Shown in pieces: positions 36,635 to 45,340 of a DNA stretch of 64,000 nucleotides. A program made the position numbers and the translations under genes. Positions within the stretch are counted from its first letter, which is position 1; each line of letters begins with the position of its first letter. Source of the stretch: Streptomyces pinistramenti (GTDB lineage Bacteria; Actinomycetota; Actinomycetes; Streptomycetales; Streptomycetaceae); assembly GCF_020564935.1 (NCBI RefSeq), contig NZ_JAJCXB010000022.1, positions 49,428 to 113,427 of the forward strand, written 5' to 3'. The notes under the pieces are model-generated. The model searched no databases. It worked only from the letters and a program-made list of their open reading frames with translations, and was not told the DNA's origin.

Positions 36635-37414
36635 TCAGGCGCGCAGGGTCGCGCCGCCGTCGACGTACAGGTCGTGCATGGTGATGTGGCGGGCCCGGTC
36701 GGAGACGAGGAAGCCGACGGCCTCGGCGATGTCGGTGGGCTCGGCGATCCGGCCGAGGGGGATGCCGACGCGGTAGGCGTCGAGGTCGCCTTCGATGACG
36801 CGGTCCCGGGCGTCGGGTCCGTTCCACAGCTGCCGCTGCATGGGGGTGTCGGTGGAACCGGGGGAGACGACGTTGCACCGCACGTTGCTGCGGGCGAGTT
36901 CGAGCCCGAGGCACTTGGTGAAGAGCGTGGCGGCCGCCTTGGACGCGGCGTACGCGGCCATCCCGGCGCGCGGGATGCCCGCCGCGTTGGATCCCACGGT
37001 GATGATGCAGCCGGCCCGCCGCTCGGCCATCCTGCGGGCCGCGGCGCGGGCGAGCACGAAGACGCCGGTGGTGTTGACCGCGAAGGTGTCGTCCCAGTCC
37101 TGGTCGTCGAGTTCGACGACGGCTCCGGGGCGCAGCACGCCGGCCACGTTGACCAGGATGTCGAGCGCGCCGACGGTCCGTTCGGCCTCGTCCACCAGGG
37201 CGTTGACGGCGGCGCGGTCGGTGATGTCGACGGCGCGCGCGGTGATCCGCTCGGTTCCGTAGGCGGTTTCCAGAGCGGCGATCCCGGTCAGATCCCGGTC
37301 CACGGCGACCACCCGCGCCCCTTGATCGGCCAGCAGCCGCGCCACGGCCTGTCCTATGCCCCGGCCTGCGCCGGTGACCAGCGCCGTCCGCCCGGAGAGT
37401 TCGGTTTCCCGCAC
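36635..37414 (-). CDS. dhbA: 2,3-Dihydro-2,3-dihydroxybenzoate dehydrogenase
   Basis: 259 residues. A classical SDR that oxidises 2,3-dihydro-2,3-DHB to 2,3-DHB with NAD+. NAD motif TGAGRGIGQ, VNVAGVLRPGAV, the catalytic Ser in ITVGSNAAGIPR and YAASKAA with the Tyr-Lys pair, and a C-terminal NVVSPGSTDTPMQ and MHDLYVDGGATL. The GTG start has GAGGGG 6 bases upstream. It is the first gene of dhbA-dhbB-ArCP-entF-mbtH, 30 bp downstream of the iron box at 37444. Confidence 0.93.
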   Translation of the reverse strand: MRETELSGRTALVTGAGRGIGQAVARLLADQGARVVAVDRDLTGIAALETAYGTERITARAVDITDRAAVNALVDEAERTVGALDILVNVAGVLRPGAVVELDDQDWDDTFAVNTTGVFVLARAAARRMAERRAGCIITVGSNAAGIPRAGMAAYAASKAAATLFTKCLGLELARSNVRCNVVSPGSTDTPMQRQLWNGPDARDRVIEGDLDAYRVGIPLGRIAEPTDIAEAVGFLVSDRARHITMHDLYVDGGATLRA

Positions 37415-37443
37415 GCCGGATCCCCTCAGTGAGTGAGTATCAA

Positions 37444-37462
37444 TTAGGTAAGGCTAACCTAA
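37444..37462. promoter_or_regulatory. Iron box of the dhbA-dhbB-ArCP-entF-mbtH operon
   Basis: TTAGGTAAGGCTAACCTAA, 19 bp, one base away from a perfect palindrome and one base from the box at 14848. It lies 30 bp upstream of the dhbA GTG, placing the biosynthetic operon under the same iron repressor as the other two units. Confidence 0.93.
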
Positions 37463-37831
37463 CACGTGCTGGTGGGGGAGGCCCCGGCCCGAACGACGGC
37501 CCGGGGCGGGTGCAACTCGGTGCCCCGACTTCCGTACGGGGACACCGAGTTACGCGGCGGGGCACCATGGTCGGCCGCCCTGAAGCTCGCGCCGGCCCGA
37601 CGGTCGGACGGGCTCCGTCGAGACCTCGTGCCGCGTCGACCCGCCCGATGCCGTGAGGGCACCTCTCTGCTCGGCGGCGTCGCGGGCGGAGCCCGACGGG
37701 GCGCGGCGGCTCCCTGCGGCGCCCGTCCCACCCGGCCCCGCGTTGGTTGGGCGAGCCCGATTCACCTTCAACTCGTCCGCAATTCCCGGCCGTTCGCGGC
37801 AGTCCCGGGGTGAGGAGGTCCCGCCCGGGGT
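37463..37831. other. Intergenic region upstream of the dhbA operon
   Basis: 369 bp without a supported gene, between the iron box and the end of the TetR gene. The only structure is a hairpin at 37514-37551: AACTCGGTGCCCCG pairs with CGGGGACACCGAGTT, one bulged base, 9-nt loop. It may terminate the TetR transcript, but no T run follows. Confidence 0.5.
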
Positions 37832-38464
37832 CTACGCGCCGCCGTCCCGGCCCTGCTGCTCCTCGCCCTCGTGCTCGCCCTCGTCCGCCGTGGCGCGCGC
37901 GAGGGCGCGGCCGGCGCGGCGGGCGGCCGCGATGACGTCGTCCGGCCCTGCGTCCGTGCCCTGCGCGGCGAGGAGTGCGGCCCTGGTGGTGTCGAAGGTC
38001 ATGCGGATCAGGAGCCGGTCCGCCGCGCTCGCGCCCTCGCCGGCGAGGAGGTCGACGACGGCACCGAAGGCCGAGCGGACGTCCTTGCCGTCACCGGCGA
38101 GCCGCCGCATCACGGGCTGGTTGGCCTGCGCGAGGCGCATGGCCTGGAGGTGCTCGGTGGTGGTGCCCGCCATCCACCGCAGGGCCGCGCGCTGCGGCAG
38201 ATCCGGGGTCCTGGGCTGGGTGTTGATCCAGTCGACGAGCGCGTCGAGGTCGGCGCGGCGTTCGGCCATGAGGCTCGCCATGATCTCGTCCTTGTTGCGG
38301 AAGTGGTAGTAGAGCGCCGACTTGGTCAGCCCCAGTGCCTCCGAGATGTCCCTGATCGAGGTGGCCTCGAAGCCCTTCTCGGTGAACAGCTGCAGGGCGA
38401 CGCGAAGGATGTCCGCGCGGGTGCGGGCACCGGAGCGCCGGTCCTTTCCGGTGGGTGTCGTCAT
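37832..38464 (-). CDS. TetR-family regulator
   Basis: 210 residues. The N-terminal helix-turn-helix is typical: TRADILRVALQLFTEKGFEATSIRDISEALGLTKSALYYHF, with the NKDEIMASL linker. The C-terminal domain is helical and ligand-binding in type, ending with a charged tail (EGEHEGEEQQGRDGGA). It is divergent from a TetX-like monooxygenase. Two near-palindromic sites between them (38513 and 38543) are the likely operators. It would repress the monooxygenase until an inducer, perhaps the substrate, binds. Confidence 0.9.
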   Translation of the reverse strand: MTTPTGKDRRSGARTRADILRVALQLFTEKGFEATSIRDISEALGLTKSALYYHFRNKDEIMASLMAERRADLDALVDWINTQPRTPDLPQRAALRWMAGTTTEHLQAMRLAQANQPVMRRLAGDGKDVRSAFGAVVDLLAGEGASAADRLLIRMTFDTTRAALLAAQGTDAGPDDVIAAARRAGRALARATADEGEHEGEEQQGRDGGA

Positions 38465-38512
38465 TGCCGCTGGTCCTCTCGTGGCCGCCCTTGTTCGTCC
38501 CCATCCTACTTG

Positions 38513-38536
38513 CTTACCGACCGACCGTTCAGCTAT
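38513..38536. promoter_or_regulatory. Candidate TetR operator, first copy
   Basis: CTTACCGACCGACCGTTCAG plus CTAT. It shares 20 of 24 bases with the site at 38543 and starts exactly 30 bp before it, so the two lie on the same helix face. Its right arm is the weaker half. Confidence 0.6.
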
Positions 38537-38542
38537 CTTCAG

Positions 38543-38566
38543 CTTACCGAACGGCCGTTCAGTAAG
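38543..38566. promoter_or_regulatory. Candidate TetR operator, second copy
   Basis: A 24-bp near-palindrome, CTTACCGAACGG then CCGTTCAGTAAG, with one mismatched pair. It lies between the divergent TetR and monooxygenase genes, 12 bp from the latter's start codon, as expected for an autoregulating TetR repressor. Confidence 0.75.
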
Positions 38567-38578
38567 AGGGAGACCGCC

Positions 38579-39790
38579 ATCAAAACCACACCCACCCCCC
38601 GGATCGCCGTCGTCGGCGCGGGCCCCGCGGGCCTGTTGTGCGCCCGCGTCCTCCAGCGGCACGGCATCGACGTCGCGGTCTACGACGCCGACGCCGCCCT
38701 CGACGCCCGAGACCCCGGCGGCACCCTCGATCTGCACGCCGACTCCGGACAGATCGCCCTGGAGGACGCCGGGCTGCTCGACGCGTTCACCGCGCTCGCC
38801 CGGCCCGAAGGCCAGGCCAAGACCAGGCTCGACCAATACGGCACCGTGCTCGCCTCGTTCACCCCCGACGACGGCGACGAAGCCGCCCCCGAGATCGACC
38901 GCGGACAGCTCCGCGCCCTGCTCGCCGCGCACGTCGAGCCCGGCACCGTCCGCTGGGGACACAAACTGGTCCGCGCCGTCCCGCTCGGCGGTGGCGCGCA
39001 CCGCCTGGAGTTCGCCGGCGGCGCCACGGCCGAAGCGGACCTGGTGATCGGCGCCGACGGCGCCTGGTCCCGGGTCCGCCCACTGGTGAGCGACGCCGCG
39101 CCCCGCTACCGCGGCGTCTCGTTCCTCGACGTCCGCTTCGACGACGTCGAAAGCCGCCACCCGCGCATCGCCGAACTCGTCGGTGACGGCCACCTGTTCG
39201 CCAACGACGGCGCCGGGCGGGCCGTCATCGCGCAGCGCAACAGCAACGACCGCATCCGCGGCTACGTCGCCCTGCGCACCGACCTCGACTGGCACGGCGG
39301 GGCGGGCATCGACCTCGCCGACACGGCCGCCGTCCGGGAATTCCTGCTCCAGGAGTTCGCCGGCTGGGCCCCGCAGCTGCTGCCGTTCCTCACCGACAAC
39401 GACGGCGGCTACGTGAACCGCCCGATCCACACCCTGCCCGCCCCCCTCACCTGGGAGCACACCCCCGGGGTCACACTGCTGGGCGACGCGGCCCACCTGA
39501 TGTCGCCGTTCGGCGGCTTCGGCGCCAACCTCGCCATGCTCGACGGCGCCGAACTGGCCCGCGCGCTCGCCGGGGAAGCCACCGTCGACGAGGCCGTCAC
39601 CCGCTACGAGGCGGCCATGCTGCCCCGCTCCGGCTCCCACGCCGCCCGTGCCAATGACGCCCTCGACCGGTTCTTCGCCGTCGCCGACGCCCGGCCCGGC
39701 GACCTGCCGGACCACGAGGCGGAGCACCGGCGGTACCGGGAGGCCGCCGCCGCATACTGCCGCGGGGAGCCCCTCCGGGCCCCGGAGTAG
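38579..39790 (+). CDS. TetX-like FAD-dependent monooxygenase
   Basis: 403 residues. The FAD motif GAGPAGL near residue 13, the NADPH/FAD motif VIGADGAWSRVR and LLGDAAHLMSPFGGFGANLAMLDG define class A flavin hydroxylases; TPRIAVVGAGPAGL and the C-terminal third read like TetX-type tetracycline-modifying enzymes. The reading frame has no ATG, GTG or TTG at the right place. GAGGGAG (38566-38572) is spaced 6 bases before ATC at 38579, so ATC seems to be the start. A TTG at 38510 would fall inside the operator. Substrate unknown; drug inactivation is plausible given the TetR partner. Confidence 0.85.
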   Translation: MKTTPTPRIAVVGAGPAGLLCARVLQRHGIDVAVYDADAALDARDPGGTLDLHADSGQIALEDAGLLDAFTALARPEGQAKTRLDQYGTVLASFTPDDGDEAAPEIDRGQLRALLAAHVEPGTVRWGHKLVRAVPLGGGAHRLEFAGGATAEADLVIGADGAWSRVRPLVSDAAPRYRGVSFLDVRFDDVESRHPRIAELVGDGHLFANDGAGRAVIAQRNSNDRIRGYVALRTDLDWHGGAGIDLADTAAVREFLLQEFAGWAPQLLPFLTDNDGGYVNRPIHTLPAPLTWEHTPGVTLLGDAAHLMSPFGGFGANLAMLDGAELARALAGEATVDEAVTRYEAAMLPRSGSHAARANDALDRFFAVADARPGDLPDHEAEHRRYREAAAAYCRGEPLRAPE

Positions 39791-39869
39791 GCGGCACACA
39801 CAGCCGGACGGCCGCAGGCGGCGGGGGAACGGTCGCGTCCGCACGGCAGGGGGGAGCATCATCGATTCC

Positions 39870-40424
39870 GTGACTGTCCCGCGTCCGATCCTCTTCCTCG
39901 ACGTCGACGGCCCGCTCAATCCGTGGCGGGCGGATCAGGAACGGACCGAGCGGGCCGGCTACCGCACGCTGACCATGCGCCCCACCGGCTGGGAGCTGCC
40001 GGCCCCGCCGCTGCTGGTCCGGCTCGACCCGCGGCACGGCCCGCTGCTGCTCGGCCTCGGGTTCCGCCTGGTGTGGGCCACGACCTGGAAAGCCGATGCC
40101 AACACCTGGATCGCCCCGGTGCTCGGACTGCCGGACCTCCCGGATGTGGAGTGGCCGCTGCCGGACCTGGACGATCCGGAAGAGGTGCACTGGAAGACCC
40201 GCCGCCTCGTGGACGTCGCGGCGGGCCGGCCGTTCGCCTGGGTGGACGACCAGATCAGCGCCCACGACCGCGACTGGGTCGCCCTGCACCACGCGGGCCG
40301 CGCCCTGCTGCACCGCGTCGATCCGGCCCTCGGCCTGCTGCCGGACGACTTCGGCACGCTGCGGGAGTGGGCGGCGGACCAGGGAGGCGGCGGCCAGGCC
40401 GACGACAGGTGGCGAGGCGGCTGA
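39870..40424 (+). CDS. HAD-like domain protein
   Basis: 184 residues. The N-terminus PRPILFLDVDGPLNPW is a HAD-superfamily motif I (DVDG). A later FAWVDDQIS gives the acidic motif near the C-terminus, and ATTWKADANTW could hold the motif II Thr. The protein is cytosolic with no signal. Similar small actinobacterial proteins are annotated as hypothetical or HAD-like, and the substrate is unknown. The GTG at 39870 was chosen because the earlier in-frame codons fall inside the monooxygenase gene; GGGGGAG lies 14 bases before it, a loose spacing. Confidence 0.72.
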   Translation: MTVPRPILFLDVDGPLNPWRADQERTERAGYRTLTMRPTGWELPAPPLLVRLDPRHGPLLLGLGFRLVWATTWKADANTWIAPVLGLPDLPDVEWPLPDLDDPEEVHWKTRRLVDVAAGRPFAWVDDQISAHDRDWVALHHAGRALLHRVDPALGLLPDDFGTLREWAADQGGGGQADDRWRGG

Positions 40425-40450
40425 AACGGAGGCCCGGCCCCGCCACCGGC

Positions 40451-41146
40451 TCACCCCACCAGGTCAAGGACCGGACGCAGGCCCTCCGGGCGCCGCTCGG
40501 CGGGCAGCGGGTCGACCGGCAGATAGCCGCAGCCCAGCGCCGTCGCGCCGCCGTCGGCCCGCCGGTCGTCGCCGACCATCAGGGTGTCGGCCGGTGCGAC
40601 CCCCCGCTCCCGGCAGGCGACGCCGAAGAGGCGCGGATCCGGCTTCTGGATGCCGTGCTCGAACGACAGCACGCACGACTCCGGGAAGCGGCCCAGCCCG
40701 TGGGCGCGCAGCACCGGCCGCAGGTCCCAGCCGATGTTGCTCACCACGCCGATGCGGATGCCGCGCCGGTGCAGCTCCGCCAGGACATCGGTGGCATCCG
40801 GATACGGAATCCAGGCATCCGGCGTCATGTGCCGCTCGTACAGCGCCGGGTACAACTCGGGCGCGGGGAGCGGGACTCGGCGCGCGAGCGCGGTGTACAG
40901 CTCACGGTGCAGGGAGGCGTCGCTGTCGCGGGTCGCCCACAGCTCCGCCAGCTCGTCCGGGATCTCGACGGGAGGAACGCAGCCCGGCAGGGCACCCGCC
41001 CACTCCAGCTCCGCGGCGGCGCGGCGGATGTCCGCTTCCGCCATGGCCGTGCCGGTGGTCCGCAGGGCCGCGCGCAGCCAGGATTCCACGGACTCGATGT
41101 GCAGCAGCGTTCCGGAAAAGTCGAAGAGCACAGCCTCGATCGTCAT
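40451..41146 (-). CDS. HAD-family hydrolase
   Basis: 231 residues. HAD motifs in order: I, AVLFDFSGTLL (nucleophile Asp; Ser replaces the frequent Asp-Gly order); II, GVVSNIGWD; III, Lys in GIQKPDPRLFG; IV, LMVGDDRRADGG. This is a haloacid-dehalogenase or phosphoglycolate-phosphatase-like phosphohydrolase with an N-terminal helical cap. The start MTIEAV at 41146 was preferred over two upstream ATGs because the family begins right before motif I. Confidence 0.87.
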   Translation of the reverse strand: MTIEAVLFDFSGTLLHIESVESWLRAALRTTGTAMAEADIRRAAAELEWAGALPGCVPPVEIPDELAELWATRDSDASLHRELYTALARRVPLPAPELYPALYERHMTPDAWIPYPDATDVLAELHRRGIRIGVVSNIGWDLRPVLRAHGLGRFPESCVLSFEHGIQKPDPRLFGVACRERGVAPADTLMVGDDRRADGGATALGCGYLPVDPLPAERRPEGLRPVLDLVG

Positions 41147-41182
41147 ACCCGCCATCCTGCCCCGCCCCACCGCGCCCACCGG

Positions 41183-41881
41183 TCAGCTTCCGGCCGCCTC
41201 CCCGCGCCCCGTCCCGCCCCGCCGGCGCTCGTACGCGGCGTGCGCCGCCACCGAGCCCGCGGCCACGGCCCCGCCCAGCAGCCACCCGCCGGCCACGTCC
41301 GACGGCCAGTGCACCCCCAGGTGGACGCGGGTGAACCCGACGCCGAGCATCGACACCCCCACCGCCACCGCGGCCGTCACCTGCCCCGCCCGGCGGACGC
41401 CGTGCCGGTGCAGCAGCCACAGGGCCAGGCCGCCCGCGACCGTCACCGACAGGGCGTGCCCGGAGGGGAAGGCCGAGTAGTGTGCCGAGGCCACCGGGTC
41501 GGGCCAGACGGGCCGGGGCCGGTCCACCACGGCCTTCAGGCCCTGCTGAAGTGCCGTGCCCGCCAGGGAAGTTGCGGCCACCCAGAAGCCGAGCAGCCGC
41601 TCACCGCGACGCACCAGCCACCCCACCGTCACCGCGAGACCGGCCCGCATCGTCCAGGGATCCCACAGCCGGTCGGTGAGCAGCCGGCTGACCCGGGTCC
41701 AGCCCGGCGCGCCGACCGCCGCGCGGTGCAGCCCGTTCGACAGGGCCGAGTCGAAGGCCATCAGCGGCCGGCAGTGGACCGCGACGAGCAGCAGGACGAG
41801 AGCGGCGGACGCGGCGCATGCCACGGCGACGGCCGCCGCCACGGGACGGACCACGGCGGCGGGGTGCGGCGTCGTTACCAT
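41183..41881 (-). CDS. PAP2-family membrane phosphatase
   Basis: 232 residues with about six membrane spans. The three PAP2 motifs are complete: KAVVDRPRP, FPSGHALS, and RVHLGVHWPSDVAGG. Such enzymes dephosphorylate lipid phosphates (undecaprenyl pyrophosphate or phosphatidic acid type) at the outer face of the membrane. The ATG at 41881 was chosen; a start 12 codons earlier is possible. The upstream 73 bp end at an insertion sequence (41955-42844), so its native promoter may have been displaced. Confidence 0.9.
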   Translation of the reverse strand: MVTTPHPAAVVRPVAAAVAVACAASAALVLLLVAVHCRPLMAFDSALSNGLHRAAVGAPGWTRVSRLLTDRLWDPWTMRAGLAVTVGWLVRRGERLLGFWVAATSLAGTALQQGLKAVVDRPRPVWPDPVASAHYSAFPSGHALSVTVAGGLALWLLHRHGVRRAGQVTAAVAVGVSMLGVGFTRVHLGVHWPSDVAGGWLLGGAVAAGSVAAHAAYERRRGGTGRGEAAGS

Positions 41882-41954
41882 CCGCCGATCCTCGCCGACA
41901 CCGGGCACCACCGCCACGGGCCCGACGTGCCGGACGCTTGTCCAGGGCTTCTAG

Positions 41955-42844
41955 GAGTTGTCTTCAAATGTCACGCCCACATCAGGAGCGATGCGAGGGT
42001 GATGGCTGCTTGGTAGGACTCGGCGGTCTTGTCGTAGCGGGTGGCGATGCCGCGCCATTGCTTCAGGCGGTTGAAGCAGCGTTCGATCACGTTGCGCTGC
42101 TTGTAGAGCTGTTTGTTGAAGGCCGGCGGGCGCCCGCCGTGGCTGCCGCGCCGGATCCGGTTGCGGATCTGATCGGCGCGTTCGGGGATGGTGTGGGCGA
42201 TGCCTCGGCGTCGGAGCCAGGTGCGGATGGCCTTGGAGCTGTAGCCCTTGTCGCCCAGGACGTGGGCCGGCCTGATTCGGGGCCGTCCTGGGCCGGTGCG
42301 GGGCACTCGTATCGCCTCCATCACGGCAGTGAACTGGGTGCAGTCGTTGGAATTGCCGCCGGTGACGGTGAACGCCAGCGGGCGGCCACGTGCATCGCAG
42401 GCCAGGTGAATCTTGCTGGTCAGGCCGCCTCGGGACCGTCCGAGTCCGGGACTTTGGAGCCCCCTTTTCGGGCCCCTGCGGCGTGCTGGTGGGCGCGGAC
42501 CACGGTGGAGTCGACCGACACGAGCCAGTCGATGTCCCCGGCAGCATCCGACCTCGCCTGGGCCGCCCGCAGCATCCGCTCGAACGTGCCGTCCAACGCC
42601 CACCGACGAAACCGGGTGTGCAGCGTGGCCCAGGGACCGTACCGCTCGGGAACATCCCGCCAGGCCGTACCGGTCCGGAACTTCCACACGATCCCGTTGA
42701 GCACGACGCGGTCATCCAACCGCTTCCTGCCCCGCAACGACACCGGCAACAACGGCCGGACGAACTCCCACTCAGCATCAGACAGTTCATGGCGACGTAT
42801 CACCCCACCATGATCCACCACGCGAGATCATTTGAAGACACCGC
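41955..42844 (-). mobile_element. IS5-family insertion sequence (IS1647/IS427-like group), complete
   Basis: 890 bp, bounded by 16-bp imperfect inverted repeats (GAGTTGTCTTCAAATG at 41955-41970 and GCGGTGTCTTCAAATG read inward from 42844; 14 of 16 identical). A CTAG target duplication sits on both sides (41951-41954 and 42845-42848). One transposase in two overlapping frames lies inside. All features look intact, so insertion may be recent. CTAG or similar 4-base targets are known for this group. Confidence 0.9.
41971..42821 (-). CDS. IS5-family transposase, two frames joined by -1 frameshift
   Basis: Frame A (42821 down to 42420, 133 residues) has the helix-turn-helix part DAEWEFVRPLLP, FRTGTAWRDVPERYGPW and the first catalytic Asp in VSVDSTVVRAHQH. 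Frame B (ending at 41971) continues with GLTSKIHLACDARGRPL, the second Asp in LGDKGYSSKAIR, and the Glu in RNVIERCFNRLKQWRGIATRYDK, completing a DDE set. The frames meet at a slippery A-AAA-GGG heptamer (42468-42462 on the minus strand), where a -1 shift restores one product. This arrangement is normal for the group rather than a sign of decay. Confidence 0.85.
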
Positions 42845-43780
42845 CTAGGTCAGCGCCCTGAGCCCCGGCACGAACGTGATCAGCAGCGGCACGGCGGGCA
42901 CCAGGGCCGCGCAGGCCGTCATCCGGATGCGGCGGCCGGGGGTGAAGCGGGCCGCCGGGGCCAGCAGCCGGTTCACCCGCTGCGGCACCTGCGCGTGCTG
43001 GGTCGGGCAGGGCCCGAACACGCCGCGGTCCTCGTTGAGTTCGACCAGCGCCAGGGCGATGGTCAGCCGGCCGAAGCGGCGCGATGCCACATCGTCGGCG
43101 GCGAGTTCGACCAGGCGGTGGACCTGGTCGCGGAACGCGGCGAAGACCGGGATCTGCGGGAAGCCGACGGCCAGCGCCGACGCCGAGTGCAGCAGCAGAT
43201 CGTGCCGGGCGCGGGCGTGCCCCTGCTCGTGGGCGATCAGCGCATCGAGCTGACGCCCCTTCAGGCGCCGCAACGCGGAGGTGGTGATGACCAGTTGGGG
43301 CGAGGAGTGCGGCAGCCACCAGGCTTCCGGACGGTCCCCCTCCAGGATGACCAGGCGGTCGCCGGACCGCTCCTCGCCGGGCAACAGCGGGGAGCGCCGC
43401 AGCAGATCGGCCCTGCGCTGCTTGCGACGGGCCCGCGCCGCGTGCACCTCGCGGGTCAGCACAAGACCCGTCCATGCCGCGCCGCCCGCCAGCAGCAGCG
43501 CCAGCGAACCGGCCCACGGACCGTACGCATGGAGCGCGTACGCCTCGACGACCACCCGCGGCGCGAAGCCGAACACCGGGCCGCGCACGGCCTCCCACGC
43601 GGCGGCCGCGCTCAGCGACATCGCGAGCCCGCAGCACAGCAGGACACCGGCGACCACGCACTGCCACACCCACAGGGCGAGCACGGGTTCGCGGTCGGGC
43701 CAGTCGGAACGGGCCATCAGCCGCGGCGCCATCGCCGCGGCCAGCACGCCGAGGATCATCAGCGTGAGGGGGACCATCAT
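42845..43780 (-). CDS. M48/M56-like membrane zinc metallopeptidase
   Basis: 311 residues. Hydrophobic spans lie at the N-terminus (MILGVLAAAMA), two more before residue 110, and one at the C-terminus (ALVPAVPLLITFVPGL). The zinc motif is HEQGH at about residue 186, with a distal acid in ELAADDVASRR. Streptomyces homologues usually stand next to BlaI-type regulators and DUF5134 proteins; DUF5134 is upstream here. The stop codon TAG falls inside the CTAG target site duplicated by the insertion sequence, so the gene is intact. Confidence 0.88.
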   Translation of the reverse strand: MMVPLTLMILGVLAAAMAPRLMARSDWPDREPVLALWVWQCVVAGVLLCCGLAMSLSAAAAWEAVRGPVFGFAPRVVVEAYALHAYGPWAGSLALLLAGGAAWTGLVLTREVHAARARRKQRRADLLRRSPLLPGEERSGDRLVILEGDRPEAWWLPHSSPQLVITTSALRRLKGRQLDALIAHEQGHARARHDLLLHSASALAVGFPQIPVFAAFRDQVHRLVELAADDVASRRFGRLTIALALVELNEDRGVFGPCPTQHAQVPQRVNRLLAPAARFTPGRRIRMTACAALVPAVPLLITFVPGLRALT

Positions 43781-43916
43781 GCGGCCAGCCTATGAGCGCC
43801 CGGCTACCGGGTGGTACGGCCGCGCACCGGAAGTGACGTACGCCACCCTCATCGAAAGCGTGGCCCCGCTCACCGGCGCGCAACGGGGCACCGGCCCCAC
43901 GGGCAGGCCGCAGCCG

Positions 43917-44558
43917 TCAGAGAACCACCAGCATCGCGAACATGCCGATCCCCATGGCGATCCCGCACGCACCGACCACGTCCGGCCGCCCGGCACTCCC
44001 CGCGGGCATCCGCGGCGACCCGGCCGCCACCGCCCCCGACCCCACGGCCCCCGCGCCCACCACCAAGGAGCCCGCCGGTATCAGCCGCAGACCGGCGGCG
44101 ATCACGAACACCGCGTAGTAGGCGAGCAGCAGGCCGGTCAGCAGCGGCAGGCCGCCCGCCGCCGCATGTCCGGCGTGCGCCGCGCCGCCGGACGGCATCC
44201 CCGCCATCGGCATCGTCATCGCCGAAGCCCCCGAACCGGGCGCGGACATCGCCGACGCCATCGCCAGCGCCATGTAGACCATTGCCGCGGAGCCGATCGC
44301 ATGGTGCAGATGCCGGTGCCACAGGGCCCACAGCGCCGCGGCGCCGAAGACCGCGGCGTACCCCCACGACAGCCGGACGGGCTGTGGCAGCACCGATGCG
44401 GGCAGTGCCATCACCGCCATGCCGAGCCCCATCAGCGCCCCGCCGCGAGCCTCCGTCCGCTGCGCGGCGCTGCCCGTACGCATCCGCGCCAGGCAGTACC
44501 CGCCCGTGGCGGCGCACAGCGCCACCAGCAGCCAGCCGGTCACCGACGATCCGTGCAC
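43917..44558 (-). CDS. DUF5134 multi-span membrane protein
   Basis: 213 residues with about six hydrophobic segments (LLVALCAATGGYCLA, LMGLGMAVMALPASVL, AVFGAAALWALW, LLTGLLLAYYAVFVIAAGL, and a last span GIAMGIGMFAMLVVL). Several His residues (WHRHLHHA, AHAGHAA) and Met-rich stretches (MTMPMAGMPSGG) could bind metal. GTG at 44558 was chosen for GAAGGGGG just upstream. Function unknown; DUF5134 genes commonly neighbour M48-like peptidase genes, as here. Confidence 0.78.
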   Translation of the reverse strand: MHGSSVTGWLLVALCAATGGYCLARMRTGSAAQRTEARGGALMGLGMAVMALPASVLPQPVRLSWGYAAVFGAAALWALWHRHLHHAIGSAAMVYMALAMASAMSAPGSGASAMTMPMAGMPSGGAAHAGHAAAGGLPLLTGLLLAYYAVFVIAAGLRLIPAGSLVVGAGAVGSGAVAAGSPRMPAGSAGRPDVVGACGIAMGIGMFAMLVVL

Positions 44559-44738
44559 GGTGCCCCCTTCGCACCCGCCGTCCGGGCCGGTGCGGCCGCG
44601 GCCGTAGCGGGCATCGATCCCGTACGTACGCCCGCAGGATGCCCGGACCGGACCCGGCACACGGGAGCGCACGGGTGTAGCGGGGGAGCGCGTGGACGGC
44701 CGTCCTAGGGGACCACCGACGGCGCAGGGCCGCGGCCG

Positions 44739-45125
44739 TCAGGGGCGGTAGCGCAGCGGATGGCCGGCGGGGACCTCGGTGACCGCGATCCGGTGGCCGT
44801 CCGGGTCGGCGATCCACATCTCGATCAGCCCCCACGGCTCCTCGACCGGAGGCCGCAGGATCTCCACGCCGCGTCCCGCCAGTTCCTCGTGCACGGCCGC
44901 CGCGTCCGCCACCTGGAGCCACAGCTGGAGGGTGCCGCTCGCGGGTTCCGTGGAGCGTCCGGAGACCTCCAGGAAGCCGCCGCCCAGGAAGTAGACGGTG
45001 CCGCGTTCGGGCCCCGTGCCGAACTCCCGGTAGATCTCCAGGCCCAGTGCCTCCCCGTAGAAGGCCCGCGACCGCTCGGGATCCGACGGCCTCACCAGCA
45101 CCCTGCTGCTCAGTACATGCACCAT
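44739..45125 (-). CDS. VOC/glyoxalase superfamily protein
   Basis: 128 residues with two beta-alpha-beta-beta-beta halves: VLSSRVLVRPSDPERSRAFYGEALGLEIYREF, then LQLWLQVADAAAVHEELAGRGVEIL and LIEMWIADPDGHRIAVTEVP. His/Glu positions that could bind a metal are partly present. The family includes glyoxalases, dioxygenases and antibiotic-binding proteins, so no specific role is claimed. It is monocistronic. Confidence 0.85.
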   Translation of the reverse strand: MVHVLSSRVLVRPSDPERSRAFYGEALGLEIYREFGTGPERGTVYFLGGGFLEVSGRSTEPASGTLQLWLQVADAAAVHEELAGRGVEILRPPVEEPWGLIEMWIADPDGHRIAVTEVPAGHPLRYRP

Positions 45126-45340
45126 GCGGCGGACCCTACGCCCCGTGCCCGGCCCGCCCGCCCGTACGGCCGGGGTGTGCCGGGCCGCTGCGGGCGGCCC
45201 GAACAGTGGACGAAAGGCCCTGACGGCGGGGCCGTGCCTCTTGTTAGCCTCCTTCCGTTCGGCCCTTCGGGCGCTTCGCGTCACCCGATCCGTGCCGTCC
45301 GCACGCCCCGAGAGCACGCCCCGAGAGGACCCCGCACACC

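Noticed and set aside
42460..42470. Transposase frameshift read as a decayed IS
   Set aside because: The two frames overlap at an A-AAA-GGG slippery site, the ends and target duplication are intact, and the DDE residues are all present. Programmed -1 frameshifting explains it better.
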